Assembly (NCBI GenBank): GCA_017051695.1
Contig: JAFIDK010000003.1
Coordinates: forward strand, 289,426 to 353,425
DNA: 64,000 bases
Direction of reading: 5' to 3'
DNA from: Algoriphagus aestuarii
GTDB lineage: Bacteria > Bacteroidota > Bacteroidia > Cytophagales > Cyclobacteriaceae
Both the position numbers and the translations under genes were made by a program. Shown here in pieces: positions 18,021-27,155 of this stretch. How positions within the stretch are numbered: position 1 is the stretch's first letter; each line of letters begins with the position of its first letter. The notes under the pieces were generated by a model that saw only the letters and a program-made list of their open reading frames with translations, did not search any database and was not told where the DNA came from.

Positions 18021-18114
18021 TAAAGCAGAAAGAAAAATTTAACCTATTGATTCTTATTTTTCCCAATTTGTAAAATTTGTCTACAAAAATGGGTAATCAT
18101 GAAATTTAAGTTTT

Positions 18115-19266
18115 TCACCTCAAAAAAAGTTCAAATTTTATCCAAGCATTCATGATATTTCTTAGTAGAATTTCCATTTCATCCCACCCTGATGAAGTTA
18201 TTCCGTTGGCTTTTTGATGCTTAACTTTTTCGCGGAATCTCTTTTGGATTTCACCTTTATCGATCAATTCACCTTGATAGGAATTCATAGCTTGATCATA
18301 TCCTTTCCATTGGATTGGTGATAGCTCATTATTGGCGTCCCTTAAGACATCAGCTCCGAGGTACATTTCTATACTGCAGGCTAACCCATTTACATTCATT
18401 TCTTGGACACCTGTCGGGCCAAGAGTCGGATAATTTTCTGCAAGGTTAATCTCTGGGTATTTCAAAACCTTAATGTTATGTGGTATTTCAAATTTCATCA
18501 ATCTATTATGTTCCTTTCTACCTGCGGTATCATTGTCAAAAAGAGCTACGATTTTGTTCTTTATTCCAGAACCGATAAACGACTTCACATTGTGGACTAG
18601 GAATGATGCACTGCCGTTCAGGTCTAAATCCTCAAAGTTCATAAAATGATATCTTCCAACCAGATGAGGATATAACATTTCAATACTGGTTTTGATGAAG
18701 TTGGTATCTGTTTTACCCTCTGTTAAAACAATAATTTTTTCGTAATCAAGGAATTTTAATTCCTCAGGATATACCCATCCTGCATTGATAACTTCAGATA
18801 AATCATATGTAATCTTTAGTTCTGGTTCGAGGCAATAGAGAATTGAAAAAAGCCAAGAATGCGTAGATAAGCCAATTCGAAAATCGTTTGCCACTGCATT
18901 ACTATCAGGAAATAAAAGTTCACTTTCAAGTTCATTCTTATTAAGTCCAGACCTGATACATTTTAATATAAATTCTACATATCTATCGTAAGTTTCGGGA
19001 ATTGAAGAATCTTCTTCCATTTTCAATAATGTATCAAATTCCTTCCTAGCATTATTTTCTGAACTTCCAATAATTATTAATCTGTCTAGGCAAACTTGGA
19101 CGGATGTTTCAAATACTGATTCCATGAAAGTTTCGTCATCCCTAAGAACCTCTCTCTGTTGGAAATCCTCATAATCGAAAAGCAATTCAACAATTACTTC
19201 ATAGAAACGATTTTTGGCATAAAACCCCGAGTAGCTACCTATTTTTAATTCAGACCAAGAGCCCAT
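18115..19266 (-). CDS. HEPN/Toprim-domain protein, predicted nuclease of defence operon
   Basis: This 383-aa protein opens MGSWSELKIGSYSGFYAKNR, the typical start of the HEPN/Toprim N-terminal domain family. A HEPN ribonuclease signature R-x5-H is present as R130-IGLST-H136. Residues about 177-300 form a Toprim-like fold: E183 in VLTEGKTD, the D244-N-D246 pair in ALFDNDTAG, and a later Glu in SIEMYLG. HEPN domains are often RNases in phage-defence and toxin systems, and Toprim domains cut or nick nucleic acids. The start codon is only 2 bp after the hsdR stop, so it is translated in the same operon as the type I restriction system. Its role as an added effector is inferred. Confidence 0.75.
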   Translation of the reverse strand: MGSWSELKIGSYSGFYAKNRFYEVIVELLFDYEDFQQREVLRDDETFMESVFETSVQVCLDRLIIIGSSENNARKEFDTLLKMEEDSSIPETYDRYVEFILKCIRSGLNKNELESELLFPDSNAVANDFRIGLSTHSWLFSILYCLEPELKITYDLSEVINAGWVYPEELKFLDYEKIIVLTEGKTDTNFIKTSIEMLYPHLVGRYHFMNFEDLDLNGSASFLVHNVKSFIGSGIKNKIVALFDNDTAGRKEHNRLMKFEIPHNIKVLKYPEINLAENYPTLGPTGVQEMNVNGLACSIEMYLGADVLRDANNELSPIQWKGYDQAMNSYQGELIDKGEIQKRFREKVKHQKANGITSSGWDEMEILLRNIMNAWIKFELFLR

Positions 19267-19268
19267 TC

Positions 19269-22211
19269 TTATTTTGATCTATTATACTCCCTAAACAACC
19301 CTTCCAAAATCATCGGGAAGACCTTACTATCCATTATTTTTTTATAAAAATCTAATCGGTCTCCATAGTATTCACTGACTTCATCTTTTACAACTTTCTT
19401 GAAAAAGTCTTTTTTATCATCAGAGGTATTGTTCCCATGCATTACCGATAGAAGTTCAGTATTTTGGTTCATCCGCTCTTTTACATGCTGGAGGTCAACT
19501 TTATCCTCCTCTGATAACTCAATTCCATATACTTCATTAATCCTCTTGATAATCTCAGAGAGAAGGTCAAATTCAGGTTCATTAACCATCCCTGAGCCAC
19601 TTTCACTCATCGGGTATAATTCTCCCTTCTTATCCTCCAAACTGAGCTTAGATTCTCCCATCATTTGAATCCTTAGAGAGTCCAAATCAACCGAGTCTGA
19701 AAGGTCTATTCTTTCAGTTTCTCCTTTTGGGAGTTTCTTGTTGACATATCTCAGGAAAACATATAATTTCTCCCATTGAACTTCTGTGAAGTCCATAATC
19801 TGAGAGATGTAAGAATACAAACGGGTAAAAGATTGAATTTTAGACTTAAATTCCATTTGTTGATCCTCATTATCTAATAACTTCCAACTGTCCACCACCT
19901 CATCAATAATGGGGTGAAGTTTTTCATCCGTTTCGGTTTGTTTGTAGAACTCCTTACAGAATCTATCTACTTGGTCATCTGTAAATAGATTGAAAGCCTC
20001 AATTTGATATTGAAGATCATATAATTTATCAGGTTCTGTTTCTCCTGTTAAAACGGTGGAGGTGTAAAAAGGCTGGAATGAATTAATAATTTCCTCCGTA
20101 TCGTTCACAAAGTCCAAAACAAAAGTGTCAGTCTTTCCACTTTTGGTTCTATTTAATCGGGAAAGTGTTTGAACACATTGCACACCACTCAATTTCTTGT
20201 CTACAAACATGGTATGAATCAAAGGTTCGTCAAACCCTGTTTGGAACTTACTAGAGACGATTAGAATTCGATATCTAGGGTCTTTTAATGAACTTGGTAT
20301 ATCTGCTCCCTCCACACCGTTTTCTGCGTTCAGAGAGCTCTCTGTAAAGTCTTTGCCATTCAATTGAACTGTCCCACTAAACGCAACCAAGCAAGAATAG
20401 GTAAGACCTCTTTCTTTCATTTGTCTGACCATCTCTTGAAAGAATAAGACGCAATGTTTTCTAGAACGAACCACTACCATTCCCCGAGCTTGTCCATTTA
20501 TTTTCTTGGAGGTCTGGGAAACAAACTGATTAAGAATGATGGAGACTTTTTGTTTGATTACTTCATCATGTGAATCCACATAATCAACCAATAATTTCAT
20601 CACTTGATTTGATGGTAGCTCCTTATCCTCATCACTTGATTGGTGAACTTTGAAATACCTATTGTAGGTGGTGTAATGTTCCAAAACATCCAACGTGAAT
20701 TTCTCATGAATGGATTGTTTCATGGAGTAGGAATGGAAGGGGACAAAATGTCCATCCTCATTCTTTCTGCCAAATAATTCAAGAGTCTTGTTTTTTGGTG
20801 TTCCAGTAAAACCAAAGAAGGAAATATGTTCTTGTTTTCCTCTTGATTCTATTTCCTTTCGAATCATTTCTTCATAATCCACCTCACCATTCTCATCCTC
20901 AATTACTTCGAGAGACAAGGATTTTTTTAAATGTTTAGAAGTCTCTCCACTTTGGGAAGAATGAACTTCATCTATCACCACTCCAAAGGTTTGACCTTTA
21001 AGTTGAGAAATGGTTTCGGAGATGAATGGAAACTTTTGAATTGTGGTAACGATGATGTCTTTTCCCTTTTCTAGATACTCTTTTAGCTGTTGAGAATTGA
21101 TGTCAATGGGATTAACTACGCCACTGGTCTGTTCTAATTGTTTGAGGGTGTTTTGAAGCTGTTTGTCCAAAACCTTTCTATCGGTAATCACCAAGATGGT
21201 GTCAAACATTCTCTTGGTATCTCCCTTTGTTCGATAGAGAGAGGTTAATGCATGTGCCAACCAACCGATGGAATATGATTTACCTGAACCTGTGGTATGT
21301 TGGATGAGGTAATTGTGTCCAACTCCTTCTTCCTTTACCTTAGACCTCATCTTTCGAATTACGTCTAACTGATGGTATCTTGGAAAGATCAAAACCTCAC
21401 TTTTCTCCTCTACCACTTTGTTGAGTTTCGGATTCCAAGTCTTTTCACTTTCAATGGAAACCAACACAAAATTTTCTATGATATCCAATAAGGAATCGGG
21501 TTGAAGAATGTCATTCCATAAATATTCAGTCCTGTAATTTCCTTCAACAGGAGGGTTTTCAATTCCTTTGTTATAAGGTAAAAATCTTGTATTTAAGCCA
21601 CCCAATCGAGTGGTCATGGATACTTTGTTATTATCTACGCAAAAATGGACGAGGCATCTCTTAAACTGCAAAAGGGGCTCGCCTAAGGGGTTTCTGTCTT
21701 CCTTATACTGTTTCTCTGAATTGTAAATATTTTGGCCTGTGAGTTGGTTTTTCAACTCCATTGTAATTATAGGGATTCCATTTAGGAAAAGAACCATATC
21801 AATGGATTTCTCATCCTTATTGGAATAATGAAGCTGTCTCACCACCACAAAACGATTCTTGGAGTATAGAAGCTCATGTTCAGGGTTAAGACCACTTTTC
21901 GGCTCGAAATACACTAAGTCAAATGAACATCCTCTTGTATTGATTCCTTTTCTCAAAACCTCCACAATTCCACGTTTAGAAATGGAATCATTCAGCACCT
22001 TTACTAATTGTTTGTCAGTGGAGGTGTCAAACTGAGAATAGAGTTTTTTGTATTCTTTTGGTTGAGTTTCTTTAATGAAACCTATAAGATCTTCTACTAT
22101 GACACAATGAATCCTATCGTATTCGGTATATAGGCGGGAGGTGTACTGACCATCCTTGGTTAAAGAATTTTCTATATGGGTTTCAAACCTTCCTTCATTC
22201 GGTGAACTCAT
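19269..22211 (-). CDS. hsdR: Type I restriction endonuclease subunit R
   Basis: This 980-aa motor and nuclease subunit has the N-terminal PD-(D/E)xK nuclease at about residues 100-160, with D138 and E152-L-K154 after the typical NGIPIIT strand. SF2 helicase motifs follow: Walker A HTTGSGKS at about 305-312, motif II DEVH near 415, and motif III region GFTGTP near 480. Later helicase motifs include LIVSSKFQTGFDEP and QTLSRLNRT. The protein would translocate and cut unmodified DNA in complex with HsdM and HsdS. Its start overlaps the end of hsdS by 4 bp. All key residues are present, so it looks active. Confidence 0.95.
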   Translation of the reverse strand: MSSPNEGRFETHIENSLTKDGQYTSRLYTEYDRIHCVIVEDLIGFIKETQPKEYKKLYSQFDTSTDKQLVKVLNDSISKRGIVEVLRKGINTRGCSFDLVYFEPKSGLNPEHELLYSKNRFVVVRQLHYSNKDEKSIDMVLFLNGIPIITMELKNQLTGQNIYNSEKQYKEDRNPLGEPLLQFKRCLVHFCVDNNKVSMTTRLGGLNTRFLPYNKGIENPPVEGNYRTEYLWNDILQPDSLLDIIENFVLVSIESEKTWNPKLNKVVEEKSEVLIFPRYHQLDVIRKMRSKVKEEGVGHNYLIQHTTGSGKSYSIGWLAHALTSLYRTKGDTKRMFDTILVITDRKVLDKQLQNTLKQLEQTSGVVNPIDINSQQLKEYLEKGKDIIVTTIQKFPFISETISQLKGQTFGVVIDEVHSSQSGETSKHLKKSLSLEVIEDENGEVDYEEMIRKEIESRGKQEHISFFGFTGTPKNKTLELFGRKNEDGHFVPFHSYSMKQSIHEKFTLDVLEHYTTYNRYFKVHQSSDEDKELPSNQVMKLLVDYVDSHDEVIKQKVSIILNQFVSQTSKKINGQARGMVVVRSRKHCVLFFQEMVRQMKERGLTYSCLVAFSGTVQLNGKDFTESSLNAENGVEGADIPSSLKDPRYRILIVSSKFQTGFDEPLIHTMFVDKKLSGVQCVQTLSRLNRTKSGKTDTFVLDFVNDTEEIINSFQPFYTSTVLTGETEPDKLYDLQYQIEAFNLFTDDQVDRFCKEFYKQTETDEKLHPIIDEVVDSWKLLDNEDQQMEFKSKIQSFTRLYSYISQIMDFTEVQWEKLYVFLRYVNKKLPKGETERIDLSDSVDLDSLRIQMMGESKLSLEDKKGELYPMSESGSGMVNEPEFDLLSEIIKRINEVYGIELSEEDKVDLQHVKERMNQNTELLSVMHGNNTSDDKKDFFKKVVKDEVSEYYGDRLDFYKKIMDSKVFPMILEGLFREYNRSK

Positions 22212-23566
22212 GCCATTTCATTTTTAAGTTCAACGGAAAGGTCTTCTTCACAAACCCTGATTTTTCCTGTAACAACTTCTGAAATTATGGATTGACGATA
22301 TTCTTTGAGGAGGTGAGTTTTGTTTTTTTCTAATTCAATTAATTCATCAATTTCTTTTGTGTGTGTATTTAAATGTTCTACTATATTTTGTTGTTCCTCA
22401 GAGGGTGGAAGAATAACAGGAAAATTTGAAATTTCTTCCTGACTTAACATTGGTATTGTAGTAACAGAACCTTCAATATCTATAATCTTTAAAATTGTAT
22501 CAGATTGTAGATAATACCATAAGAAAACTGGATTCTCCTTAATTTTATTTACTAAAACTAAACTTGGATTAATTGTCATCTCTCCATAATCTTCGTCAAT
22601 GTAAAGGACCTTCCCCAGCGTCCCTCTTTGACTTATTATTAAATCCCCTTTTTTAACCATTATTTCAGGTGATTCATAGTATTTGTCCCAATGTAGAAAA
22701 TCGGGATTTGAAAGGTTTAGTTTATTACTGTTGTCAATATGTTTCCCTCCAATTACACGACACCCTTCGCCCTCCTCTACAAAATCAGTTTTTTTATATC
22801 CTTTAAATCCAATTCTTCCTTGAAGATTTACACAATAGCCTAGCTTTTTCTTTTTCCAATGACTCGGAATCTCACCAATCCATTCCACCCCTGAGTCTTT
22901 CATTTCCACATTTGGGTCAAGGCCTTTGGTGACCACATGGTTTATTAAAGATGTTCTTTTCTCTTTTAGGAGTTCAATTTTCTTTTCCTTGTGTTGGATG
23001 AGGTTATCAATCAGTTGGGTCTTTCGGTCAAGAAAAGAAACGATTTGTTGTTGTTCTGGGAGTGGAGGGCATGTAATCCTTAAATTTCTTACTATATCCT
23101 GAGAAATATTTGGTTGACCACCTCCGTAGCTTAAATTTATTATATCTTTTCTTGAAGATAGTAGCCAGTAGAATACATACTTTTCGACTACAACTTTACT
23201 TTTAGACAAGACACAACATGCTTGATTTGTGGTCGTTGCAATTTTCAAAATACCTAGCTTTCCAATTGTGGCTCCATACATTGCCATTACAATACTTCCT
23301 TTTGGGTAGGTTTTTAATGTGCTGTGTGCTTCAATTGCTTGATTGGTGATTTTTCTAGATGTAAACGTAATGTCACCATCATTCAAGTCTCCTGTTAATA
23401 ACCAATTAACATTCCCGTTTTCGTAAAAAATTTCATTATTGCTCTTTGGAGTTGTCCCACTTCCAATGGTTTCAAAGCACCATGAAATTTTTTTGAATTC
23501 CCAATGCCTAGGGATTTCTCCAATCCATTCAACTTCTGAATCTTTATAAGATTGATACTTTTTCAT
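22208..23566 (-). CDS. hsdS: Type I restriction specificity subunit S
   Basis: This 452-aa protein has two target-recognition domains in the usual repeat arrangement. Each starts with a copy of the same block (SEVEWIGEIPRHW near residue 8 and SGVEWIGEIPSHW near residue 223). Each ends in a conserved helical spacer (LPEQQQIVSFLDRKTQLID and SEEQQNIVEHLNTHTKEID). HsdS sets the bipartite DNA sequence for methylation and cleavage. It overlaps hsdR by 4 bp and is overlapped by 4 bp by the upstream 203-aa ORF, so translation is coupled. Both domains look intact. Confidence 0.95.
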   Translation of the reverse strand: MKKYQSYKDSEVEWIGEIPRHWEFKKISWCFETIGSGTTPKSNNEIFYENGNVNWLLTGDLNDGDITFTSRKITNQAIEAHSTLKTYPKGSIVMAMYGATIGKLGILKIATTTNQACCVLSKSKVVVEKYVFYWLLSSRKDIINLSYGGGQPNISQDIVRNLRITCPPLPEQQQIVSFLDRKTQLIDNLIQHKEKKIELLKEKRTSLINHVVTKGLDPNVEMKDSGVEWIGEIPSHWKKKKLGYCVNLQGRIGFKGYKKTDFVEEGEGCRVIGGKHIDNSNKLNLSNPDFLHWDKYYESPEIMVKKGDLIISQRGTLGKVLYIDEDYGEMTINPSLVLVNKIKENPVFLWYYLQSDTILKIIDIEGSVTTIPMLSQEEISNFPVILPPSEEQQNIVEHLNTHTKEIDELIELEKNKTHLLKEYRQSIISEVVTGKIRVCEEDLSVELKNEMA

Positions 23567-24174
23567 GTTAATTGGTTTTCAATAGTTGGCTTGAATCGAA
23601 TAGGATACTTTTTGATTCCTTTTAACATCTGTCCAAATGAAAAAAATGACTCATCCATCATTTTAGGTGATGCATTGTATTGGTTTTTAAGTTTGTTAAA
23701 CCATCCCAGATATTCGTGTTTAAAAAGTAAATACTTGGTTCTAGAGTTGGAGGGTATTTCTTTTATGATACCTTCTTTAAAGAATAAAAAGGATCGATAA
23801 ACATGTTGGTCAAAAATTGGGAATTCAGAAGGCTTCATTATGTGTAGAAGGAATAATTTCCATATGGTTGAACTCTTCTGAGGTTCAAATTCATTTTCAA
23901 ATAGACTCCAATCAAAATTTACTTTTAGTTCTTTTAATACCTCCACTTTGCCCCAATAGTCTAAGGCTGTATTTAATTTTTTCCCTGAAATAGTATTTCC
24001 TGTCCCATTCTTCCATTTAAACAATTCAATAAATGAGTCTTTATTTATCAATCCTTTAGAAATGTTATTTCTATACTTGGACTCAAGAGGATAGGAATAC
24101 ATAGGAGACCAAGCTTCCACAAAATCATTAAGATTTTTTAGCCCATGGATTTCAATTTTATAGGAGTCAATCAT
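23563..24174 (-). CDS. Unknown protein inside type I R-M operon, possible HhH-GPD-like fold
   Basis: This 203-aa protein lies between hsdM and hsdS, overlapping the hsdS start by 4 bp. I do not recognise a named family. The segment FPIFDQHVYRS (about residues 128-138) resembles the DTHIFR loop holding the catalytic Asp of endonuclease III-type HhH-GPD glycosylases, and the preceding helix-rich region fits that position, but no Gly-rich hairpin is visible. A base-excision or structure-recognition role is therefore only a suggestion. The rest is rich in aromatic and basic residues (KKYPIRFKP). It may modulate the restriction complex or act as an extra effector. Confidence 0.65.
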   Translation of the reverse strand: MIDSYKIEIHGLKNLNDFVEAWSPMYSYPLESKYRNNISKGLINKDSFIELFKWKNGTGNTISGKKLNTALDYWGKVEVLKELKVNFDWSLFENEFEPQKSSTIWKLFLLHIMKPSEFPIFDQHVYRSFLFFKEGIIKEIPSNSRTKYLLFKHEYLGWFNKLKNQYNASPKMMDESFFSFGQMLKGIKKYPIRFKPTIENQLT

Positions 24175-24177
24175 TTT

Positions 24178-24450
24178 TTAATCTTTCATTAGAATTGACA
24201 TTTCCACATCAACAGCATTTCCAATTTCATCGGTGATGGAACATTCAATCCCGTCAAATTGATATTGGAACAATACTTTTCCTTCAAAAGCTAAAATTCC
24301 TTGTTTAGTCTCTCCGCTAAGTTTGTGCTTCCATCGTTTCTTTAAATCCTTTGAATTAAAGACTAAATATTGAGGATAAACGCCTGTTTTCTCAAACTCT
24401 TTGGTACCACCTTTTTCCACAGTTACATTAATACTCGATGACTTAGTCAT
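24178..24450 (-). CDS. Small hypothetical protein downstream of hsdM
   Basis: This 90-aa protein was not recognised. It looks like a single alpha/beta domain without signal or membrane segment (MTKSSSINVTVEKGG at the start, GIECSITDEIGNAVDVEMS near the end). Its start overlaps the hsdM stop by 8 bp and its stop is 3 bp before the next ORF, so it is certainly part of the operon. An accessory, immunity or anti-restriction-control role is possible but unsupported by motifs. Confidence 0.65.
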   Translation of the reverse strand: MTKSSSINVTVEKGGTKEFEKTGVYPQYLVFNSKDLKKRWKHKLSGETKQGILAFEGKVLFQYQFDGIECSITDEIGNAVDVEMSILMKD

Positions 24451-26149
24451 TCACTATTTCTTTAAAAATCCCTTCACTTTCTTCTTCCAATTTTAAAAGG
24501 TCAGTAGTAATTTCCTCCAAACTCCTAAGAGGTTTGTATTGGTAGAAATACTTGGTAAAATTTATTTCATATCCCACTTTATCTTTGTCTCTTTCCATCC
24601 AACTGTCTGGAAGATGAGGCTTGACTTCTCTATCAAAATACTCCTGAATGTCCTCTGTCAAAGGAATTCTTTCATTATCCCTCTTCGAAGTGTCTGGTTT
24701 AGGTGAGCCGTTTTTACCTTTCAACACTTTGTCATTTTCTATCAATGGTTGTTCTATCACTACCTTGGTATATCCAAAGAACTCATTATCATATATTTTG
24801 GAGAATTCTGACTCCTTAAAATCTTGGTAAAGTTGGATGAGGTCTTGGGCTTGTTCAGGAGTGATATATTTCCTTTTACTTCCCAATGATTTCTTCATCG
24901 TTTTATGGAATGAAGAACCATCAATCAGTTGAACCTTCCCCTTTCTTATAGTCTCTTTTTTATTAGTAACAATCCATATGTAGGTAGATATACCAGTATT
25001 GAAGAAGAGTTGGTCAGGAAGAGAAACTATACAATCCAACCAATCATTTTCTATAATCCATTTTCGGATTTCAGATTCTCCACTTCCTGCATCTCCTGTG
25101 AATAAAGGGGAACCATTAAAAACCACTCCTATCCGAGAACTATCCTCTTTCATTTTGGATATCATATGTTGAAGGAATAGTAAAGAACCGTCGGAAGTCC
25201 TTGGAGTCCCTATTGAAAACCTTCCCATTGGATTTCCCTGTTCATTTTCAATAAACTCTTTCTCTCCTTTCCAACTCACCCCAAAGGGAGGGTTTGTAAT
25301 CATGTAATCAAACTTTTTACCTTCAAATTGATCCATTGACAAAGAAGAGCCTAATTTGATATTATCAGGGTCTTCATCTGTAATCAACATATCTGATTTA
25401 CAGATAGCGAATGTCTGAGGGTTAAGTTCTTGACCAAAAAGATTTGTCCTAACTTTAGAAGGGACATTCTTTTCAATCCATTCTTTACCTATAGATAACA
25501 TGCCTCCTGTACCACAACAAGGATCAAAAATGGATCGGATATTCCCTTCACCTGAAAGGTTTTCAACTTCCCCTGAGAACACTAATGAGACCAAGAGCTT
25601 TACAACATCTCGTGGGGTGTAATGTTCTCCACTAGTCTCATTACTCATCTCGGAGAACTTTCTGAGAAGTTCCTCAAAGATTTGTCCCATGGTGTGGTTA
25701 TCCACGACATCAGGGTGCAAATCAACCTCAGTGAATTTGTCTATGAGTAAATAGAGCTTATTGTTTTTAAGAAGTTTTTGAACTGGTTTCTCGAGTTGGA
25801 AATTCTCTAAAATCTCAAATACATTTTGAGAATACCCATTGATATAATTCGGGAAATTCACCTTCAACCCATTCGGGTCACCTTTGAGTCTTTGGAGGTC
25901 AAATTTTGAATGATTAAAGAACTTTAATTTGGTCTGTTTTCTGATAATTGGAGTTGGATCAACCTCATCTTTTAACTCATTGTAGAGCTCAATTACTTGG
26001 TCTTTTTTCGGTTCTATGACACAATCTAATCTTCTCAGGATTACAAATGGGAGAATAACATCTCCATACTCATGCTGTTTGAAAAGTCCTCTTAGGACAT
26101 CATCACAAACATTCCAGATGAAGGAGGAAATTTCTTGGTGGTTGGACAT
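24443..26149 (-). CDS. hsdM: Type I DNA methyltransferase subunit M
   Basis: This 568-aa N6-adenine methyltransferase has the helical HsdM N-terminal domain (residues 1-150), SAM-binding motif I DPCCGTGGML at about 209-218, and catalytic motif IV N286-PPFG. The C-terminal part contains the extra HsdS-contact helices. With HsdS it methylates the recognition site on host DNA. It is the first gene of the leftward operon and lies head to head with the MerR-like regulator, sharing a 133-bp control region. A TAnnTTTG-like box on the minus strand at 26196-26203 (TAATTTTG) could be its -7 element. Confidence 0.95.
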   Translation of the reverse strand: MSNHQEISSFIWNVCDDVLRGLFKQHEYGDVILPFVILRRLDCVIEPKKDQVIELYNELKDEVDPTPIIRKQTKLKFFNHSKFDLQRLKGDPNGLKVNFPNYINGYSQNVFEILENFQLEKPVQKLLKNNKLYLLIDKFTEVDLHPDVVDNHTMGQIFEELLRKFSEMSNETSGEHYTPRDVVKLLVSLVFSGEVENLSGEGNIRSIFDPCCGTGGMLSIGKEWIEKNVPSKVRTNLFGQELNPQTFAICKSDMLITDEDPDNIKLGSSLSMDQFEGKKFDYMITNPPFGVSWKGEKEFIENEQGNPMGRFSIGTPRTSDGSLLFLQHMISKMKEDSSRIGVVFNGSPLFTGDAGSGESEIRKWIIENDWLDCIVSLPDQLFFNTGISTYIWIVTNKKETIRKGKVQLIDGSSFHKTMKKSLGSKRKYITPEQAQDLIQLYQDFKESEFSKIYDNEFFGYTKVVIEQPLIENDKVLKGKNGSPKPDTSKRDNERIPLTEDIQEYFDREVKPHLPDSWMERDKDKVGYEINFTKYFYQYKPLRSLEEITTDLLKLEEESEGIFKEIVND

Positions 26150-26225
26150 TTAATCTTTGGGTTTAAAAAAGGAATTGAATGTAAGCTTTAGTATTCAAAA
26201 TTAAAATTGAAAAGTATTTAAAAAA

Positions 26226-26256
26226 TCTTACAAATATGTAAGATTTTCTATATTTG
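26226..26256 (+). promoter_or_regulatory. Palindromic operator and -7 box of the MerR-like gene
   Basis: TCTTAC at 26226-26231 and GTAAGA at 26238-26243 form a perfect inverted repeat with a 6-nt spacer. TATATTTG at 26249-26256 matches the Bacteroidota -7 consensus TAnnTTTG and lies 27 bp before the ATG at 26283. The palindrome occupies the -33 region, where a bound protein would block or bend the promoter. No clear -33 TTG is seen. Confidence 0.55.
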
Positions 26257-26269
26257 ATAAATATTACCA

Positions 26270-26277
26270 TTACGTAA
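26270..26277. promoter_or_regulatory. Second TTACGTAA palindrome
   Basis: TTACGTAA sits 5 bp before the MerR-like start and shares the TTAC/GTAA half-sites of the upstream palindrome without the spacer. It could be a second binding site for the same regulator. Confidence 0.35.
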
Positions 26278-26282
26278 GTTTT

Positions 26283-27074
26283 ATGGATGTTATTCGATTA
26301 GGTGGAGACGATTTTCTCATAGCTTTAAATTCTTATTTCCGTTCAGAGGGAGGTAATAGAACCTCTGAATTCTTAAATACCCCGAAGCTTCCAATTTCTG
26401 ATATTGCTCAATCAAGGGTTTTGAATCATTGGGAAAAAGAAGGAGTAATCAATGATAAGAGAGATGGTGGAAAAGGGTGGAGGAGATATAGCCCAATGGA
26501 AGTGATATGGATTCATATTATCATGGAAATGAGAAAATTCAATTTTTCTCTTTCTCAGTTGAAAAAATTGAAAGGAGAATTAGAGGGATTTTCTCATTTG
26601 TTTGAGTATTCAGAAATGCCTGAGCTTGAATTGTATGTTAGATATACTTTATCAAAGCCTAAAGAATTCTATTTGATTGTATATCCAGATGGCTCCGCTA
26701 TGGTTGCTTTTAAGTCTGAAATAGAGGATTTAAAAAGTTTAGGCCAATTAAAAAACCATATTTCTATCGATTTACTTCAGATTCTTAGAAAAGTCTTTCC
26801 AAAAGTTTCATTGGAATTGGAGTTCAAGTTGGATTGGAAATTAAGTGAATCTGAGGAGGCCCTTATAAAAGATATTAGAAGTGGAATATTTAATAAGATT
26901 GAACTTGAGGTAAGAGAAGGAGAAGTAAAAAGATATGAAGCAGAGGAGATAATTAGAGATAAAGTTTTATTCAGAGAAATAGCGTTGGATTATCCTTACC
27001 AAAGAATAGAAAGTGTAATAAAAGATAATAAGACAGTTGCGATTAAACGGACTGTAAGTAAGAAATTTATATAG
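26283..27074 (+). CDS. MerR-like HTH regulator of the island
   Basis: This 263-aa protein has a MerR-type winged HTH at about residues 38-100 (SRVLNHWEKEGVINDKR, then GGKGWRRYSPMEVIWI and a FSLSQLKKLKG helix). The rest, about 160 residues, is unlike the usual MerR ligand domains and was not recognised. It is divergent from hsdM, and two related palindromes lie in the shared promoter. It is therefore the natural candidate to repress itself and time expression of the restriction operon, for example delaying nuclease until methylation is complete after transfer. Confidence 0.75.
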   Translation: MDVIRLGGDDFLIALNSYFRSEGGNRTSEFLNTPKLPISDIAQSRVLNHWEKEGVINDKRDGGKGWRRYSPMEVIWIHIIMEMRKFNFSLSQLKKLKGELEGFSHLFEYSEMPELELYVRYTLSKPKEFYLIVYPDGSAMVAFKSEIEDLKSLGQLKNHISIDLLQILRKVFPKVSLELEFKLDWKLSESEEALIKDIRSGIFNKIELEVREGEVKRYEAEEIIRDKVLFREIALDYPYQRIESVIKDNKTVAIKRTVSKKFI

Positions 27075-27118
27075 GTATGCTGGCCTAAAATCAGCTATTA
27101 AAATACGGAAACCAACTA

Positions 27119-27131
27119 CTTTCAGTGAAAG
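27119..27131. promoter_or_regulatory. CTTTCA-G-TGAAAG palindrome
   Basis: This perfect 6-bp inverted repeat with a 1-nt centre sits upstream of the small ORF and recombinase gene. It could be a regulator site. The pattern is short enough to be chance. Confidence 0.3.
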
Positions 27132-27155
27132 CGATGGATTGCATTTTATTTCAAA

